Translations under genes and position numbers: made by a program
The notes under the pieces: generated by a model
Seen by the model: only the letters and a program-made list of their open reading frames with translations
Databases searched by the model: none
What the model was told of the DNA's origin: nothing
Assembly (NCBI GenBank): GCA_945868805.1
Contig: CAMBMO010000001.1
Coordinates: 124,001 to 188,000, forward strand
DNA from: Singulisphaera sp. GP187
GTDB lineage: Bacteria > Planctomycetota > Phycisphaerae > Phycisphaerales > SM1A02
Direction of reading: 5' to 3'
Length of the DNA: 64,000 nt
Part shown: piece by piece, positions 54,897-62,139 of the stretch
Position numbering within the stretch: the first letter of the stretch is position 1
Layout of the letters: the number at the start of each line of letters is the position of its first letter

Positions 54897-56032
54897 CAGG
54901 AGTGACTTCGGTGCCGGGTCGCATCCCGAAGTGTTCGACGTTCCGCCTCGTTCAACGATCCGAGTCCGCTTTCACGAACTTTGTCGAGAATTCGATCGAC
55001 CTCGGCGGTCGAAGGGCCGGGTCCTCCACCTTGAGGCGCACGCTCAAGGCGACGAGCTTGGTGAAATGAGCTTGTTGGATCGACATGTCCAAGAAAATCG
55101 AACAAGGACCGCAGACGCTCTGGGCGATGGATCAGATACCACCCCGCGATCGCGCCCCCGATGTGTGCCGCTTCACCACCGGCATTCTTCCACTTGAGCA
55201 AAACGCTTGCGACTGCGATGAGCACGAGTCCATATGCGAGGGTCTTTAATCGCATCGGAATGACGAAGAAGAAAAGGATCATCGCATCGGGCATGAGTCG
55301 AGCCGCAGCGATAATGATTCCGAAGACGCCCGCGCTTGCTCCCACAAGTGGCATATCCGGATCGTTTGACAGGAGGCCGGGCACCGAGACACGACCGTTC
55401 GTGACTTCACCAACCATGTATCCGCCAAAGTTCAGAAGCAGGTAGAGAAGCGCACCAGCGCAGCCACACAAGAGGTAAAACGCGGTGAACCGTTTCGATC
55501 CCAGATAGCGTTCGACGACCGGTCCGAAGAAGAAGAGCCCCACCATGTTGAAAATCAAATGCTGGGCGCTGTGATGGCAAAACTGGAATCCGATAAATCT
55601 CCAAACTTGGAGTGCACTCACACCCACGCCGGGAGTGCTCGAATACAAGGCGGTCGAGGTCGAGAAGTAGAGCCACCGCTGAAGAAACGGCGTCGACTGC
55701 AGAGTATTGACGGCGATGAGGACTGGAGAGCCATCGGATTGTTGAATAAAGACCGGTTGTTTGGTCAGTGCCACCACACTCGGGCTTACATCGATCGTTC
55801 CAGTCGCCGTCGGGGTCCGACCCGCGAGCAACTCCCGTTGCACTTCATCGAGCAAACCTGGCTGCAATGCCGTCTCGACCACCACCCACTGACGCGGGAG
55901 GAATCCGTCGATGACAAAGACCGCAACGCAAGCGATGATGATCCAAGTCGTCGCGCTCCACTTGCTCCCTAAACCGAGTGTGCGCTGAGGCGATGATTCG
56001 TCTCTCCAATAGTCGCGGTCCTGTGCACCCAT
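54896..56032 (-). CDS. Rhomboid family intramembrane serine protease
   Basis: 378 aa. Six membrane helices are visible from about residue 28. The catalytic Ser is in GASAGVFG (the family GxSG motif) and the His in AAHIGGAIAGW; the helix-2 HxxxN part is HHSAQHLIFNMVGL. A large loop between the first two helices (about 50-135) is longer than in the simplest members. The cytoplasmic tail (RAPQGGGPGPSTAEVDRIL...) ends in a helical segment. The frame extends 68 codons upstream; the ATG at 56032 gives the usual short N-terminus. Upstream of tgt, overlapping by one base. Confidence 0.93.
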   Translation of the reverse strand: MGAQDRDYWRDESSPQRTLGLGSKWSATTWIIIACVAVFVIDGFLPRQWVVVETALQPGLLDEVQRELLAGRTPTATGTIDVSPSVVALTKQPVFIQQSDGSPVLIAVNTLQSTPFLQRWLYFSTSTALYSSTPGVGVSALQVWRFIGFQFCHHSAQHLIFNMVGLFFFGPVVERYLGSKRFTAFYLLCGCAGALLYLLLNFGGYMVGEVTNGRVSVPGLLSNDPDMPLVGASAGVFGIIIAAARLMPDAMILFFFVIPMRLKTLAYGLVLIAVASVLLKWKNAGGEAAHIGGAIAGWYLIHRPERLRSLFDFLGHVDPTSSFHQARRLERAPQGGGPGPSTAEVDRILDKVRESGLGSLNEAERRTLRDATRHRSHS

Positions 56033-56042
56033 AGACCGAAGA

Positions 56043-56585
56043 CTACATCCGCACCCGACGACTCGCCTCTTCAAGCAACCGCCATCGGAAGTAGGTCGCG
56101 ATTGTCTTCGCATCGCAAACTTCGCCGGTTCCAACCATGTCTTCGAACGCATCGACCGTTCGTGCAATGACCTCGATTCGCTCATCCAATTCCAGACGAA
56201 CTGGACAAGGCGCGAGCCCCCGCGCGACAAACGCATGCATCAGTTCATCGGTGAATCCTGGCGATGTATAAAAGGTGCCGAGGGAGTCGATCGAAGCGGC
56301 CCGGTATCCGGTTTCTTCTTCCAATTCTCGTGCGGCGGCGCGCAGAGGGTCCTCTCCGAGCTCAAGTTTCCCCGCGCAGAACTCGTTCATCCACTGCCCA
56401 GTGGCAACGCGAAAATTTCGAATTGTGACGAGGCGACCATCGTCGAGTAGTCCAAGGACACAGACTGCTCCAGGATGACGCACAATATGACGGACCGCGC
56501 TGCCCCCGCCTCGCAGTTCGATCGTCATTTTCTCCACGGAGAAGACATTGCTTTGAAGGACGATTTCGCGAGGTTGACTTGCCAT
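56043..56585 (-). CDS. Nudix hydrolase, ADP-ribose pyrophosphatase-like
   Basis: 180 aa. The Nudix box is GKLELGEDPLRAAARELEEETGY, matching G-x5-E-x7-REUxEExGU. The segments before it (VCVLGLLDDGRLVTIRNFRVATGQW) and after it (GTFYTSPGFTDELMHAFVARGL) resemble NudF-type ADP-ribose pyrophosphatases. The frame extends 7 codons to an ATG at 56606; that would leave 11 bases to the divergent mlaF start. It precedes the rhomboid gene on the same strand after 10 bases. Confidence 0.9.
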   Translation of the reverse strand: MASQPREIVLQSNVFSVEKMTIELRGGGSAVRHIVRHPGAVCVLGLLDDGRLVTIRNFRVATGQWMNEFCAGKLELGEDPLRAAARELEEETGYRAASIDSLGTFYTSPGFTDELMHAFVARGLAPCPVRLELDERIEVIARTVDAFEDMVGTGEVCDAKTIATYFRWRLLEEASRRVRM

Positions 56586-56617
56586 GAGGAGTTCGGGCGG
56601 GATCATAGGATGTCGGG

Positions 56618-57433
56618 ATGAGCGCTCAGGCTGACATGAGAGTCGTCAATCTCCGCAAGCGATTCGGACGTCGCGATGTCTTGCGCGGAGTGACGCTTGA
56701 CTTTCCCAAGGGAGAGATCACGGTCGTGCTTGGTGCATCAGGCTGTGGGAAGAGTGTGCTCCTGAAACACTTGGTTGGGTTGATGCGACCCGATCGTGGC
56801 GAGGTTTGGTTCGGCTCGACAAGAATTGATCGACTCCCCGAGCGGGAACTCGGAATCGTCCGCAGGCAGATCGGGTTTCTCTTCCAACAGAGTGCCCTGT
56901 TTGATTCGCTCTCGGTACGGGAGAACATCGCATTTCCGCTACGCGAACATGGAATGGAAGACGAGAGATTGATCGAAGAAAAGGTCGTCCGAGTGCTCAA
57001 CCTCGTTGGGCTCGGCGACACACTCGATCAGATACCATCCGAACTCTCTGGCGGTCAGCGAAAGCGTGTCGCGCTCGCACGTGCGGTCGTCCTCGAACCG
57101 CGAGTCGTGCTCTACGACGAACCGACGACCGGGCTCGACCCGATTCGTTCGGAAATCATCAATCAACTGATTCTGAAATTCTCGCAAACTTTGGGTATCA
57201 CAAGCATCGTCGTCACCCACGATCTGATCAGCGCGCACCGCATCGCCAACACAATGGTGCTCCTGCACGAGGGAAAGATCATCCTGCAAGGCACGCCTGA
57301 GGCGTTTCAACTGACAACCGACCCGATCGCGGTGCAATTTCTCCGAGGCGAGCTTGGGGCTGACGAACTAGCGCGAATCCACGGAAACGCCGATGATGGA
57401 CAGGCGACGACTGGAGTCCATCCCCCACTATGA
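56618..57433 (+). CDS. mlaF: ABC transporter ATPase, phospholipid-transport type (MlaF)
   Basis: Cytoplasmic ATPase of the MCE/Mla system that moves phospholipids between the membranes. 271 aa. Walker A GASGCGKS, Q-loop FLFQQSALFDSLSVRENI, signature LSGGQRKRVALARA, Walker B VVLYDEPTTGLDP and the H-loop VVTHD are complete. FQQSALFDSLxVxxNV and the GLDP region are typical of MlaF/Ttg2A. It overlaps mlaD by ATGA. MlaE, the permease, normally stands between them or next to them but is not here. Confidence 0.94.
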   Translation: MSAQADMRVVNLRKRFGRRDVLRGVTLDFPKGEITVVLGASGCGKSVLLKHLVGLMRPDRGEVWFGSTRIDRLPERELGIVRRQIGFLFQQSALFDSLSVRENIAFPLREHGMEDERLIEEKVVRVLNLVGLGDTLDQIPSELSGGQRKRVALARAVVLEPRVVLYDEPTTGLDPIRSEIINQLILKFSQTLGITSIVVTHDLISAHRIANTMVLLHEGKIILQGTPEAFQLTTDPIAVQFLRGELGADELARIHGNADDGQATTGVHPPL

Positions 57434-58332
57434 AAGAGACCACTCGAAATTTCGTCATTGGAATCGTTGCCCTTATCGGGATGGTCGGATTCTGTGTTCT
57501 GTTGTTGCTCTTCGGAAACTTCGACACCTCGATTCGACCAACCTATCGGGTGGTTGTTCAGGCAAACGATGCCCTTGGACTTCGTCTCGGCAGTCAGGTC
57601 ACGCTCGCAGGGGTACCAGTGGGAGAGGTGGAAGCGGTCGAAGTCCTGATCGAGAGTGACCATCCAGTTCGGATCACGATCAATGTCAACGGCGCGATCG
57701 ATCTCCCCGATGGAGTCACTGCCGCCGTCGCAATGAGCTTGATCGGCGGTACTGCACGGATGAATTTCTCGATTCCGGATGAGTACCAAGCTGGAGGCGC
57801 AACTCTCCCTCGCGATGGGAATGCCGTTGTGACGGCAAGTTTCGAAGGACTCGACACGAGATTCGCGCGAATGCTCGACGAGAAATTCGCAGTCATCGAA
57901 AGCAAGTTGAGTGGCTTCTCTGAAACGCTTCAGAGCATTGATGCGCTCGCGAAGGAAGCGCAGAAATGGCTTGGGGACGAGCAACTCTTTGCAGACTCGA
58001 AGAGCGCTGTTTGGAAGGCGCAGGAATTCATCGACCAAGCGACGACGACGACACTCGCACTGACCGATGTCGCTCGCACACTCCAAGGGAGTGCGGAGAC
58101 ACTGACGACATCGATTCAACCCGTTCTCGATCAGCTCTCGAAGACATTTGCCCAGGTTGAACTGCTGACGAAGCAAGCCAAGGACGGGAAAGGGACCATC
58201 GGACTGATGATGACCAACCCGGACCTTTACAACTCGCTCATCGACTCCGCCCAGCGGCTGAAACGCACGCTGGGCGAAGTCGAATTGCTCCTCCAGAAAA
58301 TCAGAGCCGAAGGTCTCGGTGTCAAGTTCTAG
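57430..58332 (+). CDS. mlaD: MCE-domain substrate-binding protein (MlaD)
   Basis: 300 aa. A membrane helix at about 8-31 is followed by an MCE domain (about 38-125: YRVVVQANDALGLRLGSQVTLAGVPVGEVEAVEVL). A long helical C-terminal part (about 135-300, with heptad-like spacing) follows, which in MCE proteins forms a tunnel or needle between the membranes. The end (TKQAKDGKGTIGLMMTNPDLYNSLI) is common in non-proteobacterial MlaD. It overlaps mlaF by 4 bases. A Pal-like gene converges from the right. Confidence 0.94.
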   Translation: MKETTRNFVIGIVALIGMVGFCVLLLLFGNFDTSIRPTYRVVVQANDALGLRLGSQVTLAGVPVGEVEAVEVLIESDHPVRITINVNGAIDLPDGVTAAVAMSLIGGTARMNFSIPDEYQAGGATLPRDGNAVVTASFEGLDTRFARMLDEKFAVIESKLSGFSETLQSIDALAKEAQKWLGDEQLFADSKSAVWKAQEFIDQATTTTLALTDVARTLQGSAETLTTSIQPVLDQLSKTFAQVELLTKQAKDGKGTIGLMMTNPDLYNSLIDSAQRLKRTLGEVELLLQKIRAEGLGVKF

Positions 58333-58399
58333 TCGTCGGCGCTGAAGAGCCACCGCTGAATTCGACCACCGATCGCCATTCCGATCGCGCCAGAGAAAA

Positions 58400-59044
58400 C
58401 TAGTTCTTCTCTCCGACAACGACGATGTCAACCCGACGACTCTTCGCCTTGGTGTCAAGCGGTTGATCTGGACCGAAGCTCGAAAGCGAGATCTGCTTTC
58501 CGTTCATCCCCTTCGAGATGAGGTACTCCCGAACCGCATAGGCACGTTCGAATCCGAGGTAGTAGTTGTTCTTAAAATCGGAGTACTTGATCGGATCCGT
58601 GTCGGTAAATCCAGCGACATCGATTGGCTTCGCCGAGTAATTGTCCTTGATGATTCCGATGATCTTGTCGAGCGAGCTTTTTGCGCCCGATTTGAGCGAG
58701 TCCTTCCCGGAATCGAAGAGAACATCTCCTTCGATCGACACATGAATATTTTCGCCTTGAGCAGTCGCAGTCACCCCTTCGATTCCTGCAAACGCACCCG
58801 TGTCAACCGTGGTCGAATCACTCTCAGATGGCTTGGTCTGAGCTTCGGCAGCTTGCGCGCGAGCGAGAGCCGCTTGTCGATCGCGATCGGCCTGTTCGAG
58901 CGCTGCCGAATTCGTCGCGAGTTGCTGCCTCAGCGTCTCGTTTTCGCTCAACAAAGTCCCGTTCTGTTTTTGCGCAGAGCTTTCACAACCCGCTACAAGC
59001 GCGACAATGGCGAGACCGCCACAAACAATCCATGTATTTTTCAT
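58400..59044 (-). CDS. OmpA/Pal-family lipoprotein
   Basis: 214 aa. The signal peptide ends with a lipobox (LVAGC, Cys20), so it is a lipoprotein. A coiled-coil stretch at about 30-75 (ENETLRQQLA...LARAQAAEAQ) is followed by an OmpA-like domain at about 90-214 (GDVLFDSGKDSLKSGA, DVAGFTDTDP, YAVREYLISKGM, SRRVDIVV). Such domains bind peptidoglycan. The ATG at 59044 has AAAGGAA upstream and is 6 codons inside the frame. No tol genes are nearby, so it is called Pal-like rather than Pal. Confidence 0.9.
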   Translation of the reverse strand: MKNTWIVCGGLAIVALVAGCESSAQKQNGTLLSENETLRQQLATNSAALEQADRDRQAALARAQAAEAQTKPSESDSTTVDTGAFAGIEGVTATAQGENIHVSIEGDVLFDSGKDSLKSGAKSSLDKIIGIIKDNYSAKPIDVAGFTDTDPIKYSDFKNNYYLGFERAYAVREYLISKGMNGKQISLSSFGPDQPLDTKAKSRRVDIVVVGEKN

Positions 59045-59102
59045 TCGAGATTCCTTTCTCAAAAACCTGATTGGTGCCTTCGGACAATCCGAAAGCGTGC
59101 GT

Positions 59103-60332
59103 TCATTTGACCTTGCGAGGTCCGCCTTGTAAAGACGAATCTGCCAAAATCAAGCCTGGAAAGAAAAGACGACCCGCGTCCATGACGAGCGGTCTGAGCA
59201 AAACGAGCGCCACGATCGCAATCGCGAGATGCGGTCCATAGGGGATCTCCCGGCGTGGAGAACCCTTCCCAACCGCACCGAGCATTCCTGCTAGCACGAC
59301 CCAAGAAAGCCCTGAAAACGGTGCAATGAAGAAGGCGACGACTGGGTCGATCCAACCGAGCACCGCCCCAGCTGCGCCCATCAAGTGGACATCTCCCATC
59401 CCCATCGCCTCGATCCCTTTGATGCTCGTCGCAATCAGCCGGACGGTCCACATGATCCCCGCCCCGACGAAATACCCAATTCCAGCTCCTCCAAGACTTT
59501 GCAGAGCAAGTGGCGGAGAGTCCGTCGCCATCCTCCCGATGACGAATCCGACGATTCCCAACGCGACGATCGGGAGGAGAAAGAGCAACTCACGACGCAT
59601 TTCTCGTCGAGCGTGCGGGTAATCAGCCAATACATCGCCGTCTTGAATGAATTCGTGATAATCCGCAAATGAACGGGATATCAATCCTTTGGAGAGCAAG
59701 ACGAGTGAAATTGCGGTTCCGCAACCTGCGCCGATCACCATCGAGCAGGTGCTCCAGTTGGCGAGTGGAATCGGCCAGTGACTTTGCCAACCAACTTGGC
59801 TCACGAATCCTTGCACCGTCCAGGCGAAAAGACCGATCACGGTCGGAGTCAATGTGATCGAGAGAGGAATCGTGTAAGAACGAAGGTCGGTCAGGGTCGC
59901 AGCGAAGAGTGCGGCAAGAAGTCCAAGGACCGCGACAAATGCAGGGAGCGAAGCGATGAATCCCTGCCCCTGAAACCACGACCCACCGGATCTCCCCCAC
60001 CAGCCATGCGGATCGGCGACGAAAACAGTCGCGTAGTACGCGGCGAAGAGTCCGCCAGTGACAATTTCAATCGCCGGATAACGGAAGGAAATCCGTGCCT
60101 TGCACGACCAGCATCGACCCAACGCGATGCACCACCCAATGACCGGGAGGTTTTCATACCACGCCAATCGTCGACCACAGATCGAACAACGACTCGGCGG
60201 CGAAATCACGCTCATTCCTTCTGGCATTCGCATCGAAACAACATTGACAAAGCTCCCGACACATGCACCGAGGACAAAGATGAACCCCAGCCCCATGAGA
60301 TCTGGAATCCAAATGAAGAGTGTTTCGCCCAT
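59103..60332 (-). CDS. pilD: Prepilin peptidase (A24 family)
   Basis: Cleaves and methylates type IV pilin-like proteins in the inner membrane. 409 aa, long for the family (about 250-290). It has the Cys-rich methylase-side domain (CSICGRR...CWSCKARISFRYPAIE), eight or more membrane helices, and the aspartates of the aspartyl protease in ATLTDLRSYTIP and MGMGDVHLM. A large insertion of about 130 residues between the two aspartate motifs carries extra helices and a soluble loop. No pilin or secretion genes are adjacent. It lies 16 bases after xseB. Confidence 0.93.
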   Translation of the reverse strand: MGETLFIWIPDLMGLGFIFVLGACVGSFVNVVSMRMPEGMSVISPPSRCSICGRRLAWYENLPVIGWCIALGRCWSCKARISFRYPAIEIVTGGLFAAYYATVFVADPHGWWGRSGGSWFQGQGFIASLPAFVAVLGLLAALFAATLTDLRSYTIPLSITLTPTVIGLFAWTVQGFVSQVGWQSHWPIPLANWSTCSMVIGAGCGTAISLVLLSKGLISRSFADYHEFIQDGDVLADYPHARREMRRELLFLLPIVALGIVGFVIGRMATDSPPLALQSLGGAGIGYFVGAGIMWTVRLIATSIKGIEAMGMGDVHLMGAAGAVLGWIDPVVAFFIAPFSGLSWVVLAGMLGAVGKGSPRREIPYGPHLAIAIVALVLLRPLVMDAGRLFFPGLILADSSLQGGPRKVK

Positions 60333-60348
60333 TGATTTCGTGCGTCGC

Positions 60349-60633
60349 TCACGGAGTGATCGCGCTATCGGGACGTGCGATCAGATCGACGACCGCGATT
60401 CGCTCGATCTCAGCGCGAGCGCTCTCAAGCACTTCACGACACCTTCGAACGAGGTCCGCACCGTGGCGGTATTGACGCAAACTCTCCTCGAGGGGGACGT
60501 CACCTGACTCGATCCTCGCAATGATCGATTCCAATTCGGCAAGAGCCTGTTCGTAGGTGAGCCCCGAGACTTCATCGTTCGCAGACTTCGACTGCGACTT
60601 ACTTCCTGTGGAACTTGGCTTTGACTCGCTCAT
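60349..60633 (-). CDS. xseB: Exodeoxyribonuclease VII small subunit
   Basis: 94 aa; partner of XseA. The core LTYEQALAELESIIARIESGDVPLEESLRQYRHGADLVRRC is the diagnostic XseB helix pair. The N-terminal 25 residues are a Ser/Lys-rich extension. The ATG overlaps the xseA stop (ATGA), as is common. Followed by the prepilin peptidase on the same strand. Confidence 0.96.
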   Translation of the reverse strand: MSESKPSSTGSKSQSKSANDEVSGLTYEQALAELESIIARIESGDVPLEESLRQYRHGADLVRRCREVLESARAEIERIAVVDLIARPDSAITP

Positions 60634-62120
60634 GGACGAGAGTCTAGTGAACTGCCATCGGAACCCCGTTCAGTTCGCTCACTCACCCGCTCAACAACGC
60701 TTCGAACCTGACCGTCGGCAAGAATCGTCTCGATTGACTCGCCCGCCACAAGCGTGGAGGCGCGCCGAATCGTGGAACCGCCGGGCCCGATCGTGATCGA
60801 ATACCCCCGCCGAAGCACCGTGAGAGGCCCGATCGCTTCGAGTGTCCGCGAATTCGATTCAACGCGACCCAACGCGATCTCCACGAGCGTTCGACCCGTC
60901 CGTCTCAGGCTTAAAACTGCCACCTCGGTGCGAGCCTGAGCAATCCGAAGGCGGTTACGCGGATCAGCGCGTGAGAACCGAGCCGAAAGCACTCCGAATG
61001 CTCGTTCGCGGAGACTTGCCCGTTCACGCATCCCGCTTGCGAGTTCGGTCGCGTGTCGCAACACTCGGCTCTGGTGGAAGAGGATCGCCGATGCTGGTTC
61101 CGCAAGACCGCGCGCACGTGCCGCCAGATCCAATCGATTGCGCGCACGCTCGAAATGCGTGGCCATGCCACGCGCAAGACGTCGTTGGAGCGATGCGAGT
61201 TGCTCTTCAAGGATTGCGCGCTTTGGGAGTATCTCAGTCACCGCACGCGATGGCGTTGCCGCGCGGACATCCGCCACGAGATCGGCGATCGACGTGTCGC
61301 TCTCGTGACCGATCCCAGTGACGATCGGCGTCGTGCAATTGCGGATTGCATCGGCGACGACGCGCTCGTTGAAAGCCCAGAGATCCTCCCTACTTCCACC
61401 TCCGCGCACGAGCAAGATCACCTCGATTCCCAGTCGTTGCGCTGATCTGTCTACAGCCGCGATCGCGTGGGCAATTCCTTCCGCTGCCTGCGCTCCTTGA
61501 ACGCGAATGTCCACAGCAATCACTCTGGTTGCCGGAAACGTCGTCGAAACTGCATCAAAACAATCGGCTTCGGCGGCGCTCTCGGCGCTCGTCAGAATCG
61601 CGATGCACATCGGGAACGATGGAATCGGGACTTTTGCGGATTCATCGAAGTATCCGAGTCCTCGGAGTTCCGTGCATAACTGGCGAAACTGCGCGTCGAG
61701 ATCTCCCGCTCCAGCGACTTCAAGCTTTGAGCATTGAATCTGCGTCCGGCCCTGTGGGGGATAGTGCGTGACTTGTCCAGTCGCAACGACCGCGATCCCA
61801 TCGACGGGACGGCAGGTCGAACGATCCGCCGACGAGCGAAACATCATGCAGTCGAGCTTCGCCTCGGAATCTTTAAGCGAGAAGTACCAGTGCCCCTGAA
61901 CTGCCCGAAAATTCGAGATCTCCCCGAGGACTTGAACCGTCCCGATTCCCCCTTCAAGCGTCGCGCGAATCCTTTGTGAAAGAGCAGAGACTCCGAGGAT
62001 CGTCGGACCTGTTCTGGGGGTGGCGGGGTCATTCGAGACCGACTTCAGCGGTCGATCCTTACCAGAATCTCCGAACAAATCACCTGCCGCGCGCGAGGGA
62101 TCGAAAGGTCGACGAGCCAT
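60630..62120 (-). CDS. xseA: Exodeoxyribonuclease VII large subunit
   Basis: 496 aa. An N-terminal OB-fold (about 45-140, VQVLGEISNFRAVQGHWYFSLKD) is followed by the catalytic core with ILTSAESAAEADC, VIAVDIRVQGAQAAEGIA, LVRGGGSREDLWAFNERVVADAI and GHESDTSIADLVADVRAATPSRAV. A helical segment and GYSITI-type end (LRRGYSITI) complete it. The ATG at 62120 (MARRPFDPS) is the likely start; the frame continues 92 codons upstream as a shadow of recG. XseA-XseB degrade single-stranded DNA. recG diverges with its start about 20 bases away. Confidence 0.95.
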   Translation of the reverse strand: MARRPFDPSRAAGDLFGDSGKDRPLKSVSNDPATPRTGPTILGVSALSQRIRATLEGGIGTVQVLGEISNFRAVQGHWYFSLKDSEAKLDCMMFRSSADRSTCRPVDGIAVVATGQVTHYPPQGRTQIQCSKLEVAGAGDLDAQFRQLCTELRGLGYFDESAKVPIPSFPMCIAILTSAESAAEADCFDAVSTTFPATRVIAVDIRVQGAQAAEGIAHAIAAVDRSAQRLGIEVILLVRGGGSREDLWAFNERVVADAIRNCTTPIVTGIGHESDTSIADLVADVRAATPSRAVTEILPKRAILEEQLASLQRRLARGMATHFERARNRLDLAARARGLAEPASAILFHQSRVLRHATELASGMRERASLRERAFGVLSARFSRADPRNRLRIAQARTEVAVLSLRRTGRTLVEIALGRVESNSRTLEAIGPLTVLRRGYSITIGPGGSTIRRASTLVAGESIETILADGQVRSVVERVSERTERGSDGSSLDSRP

Positions 62121-62139
62121 GCGTCTATCGTACGAAGCA

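Noticed and set aside
57307-58458. 383-codon minus-strand frame spanning mlaF, mlaD and the end of the Pal-like gene
   Set aside because: It crosses three well supported genes on both strands; composition is Arg-rich shadow sequence.
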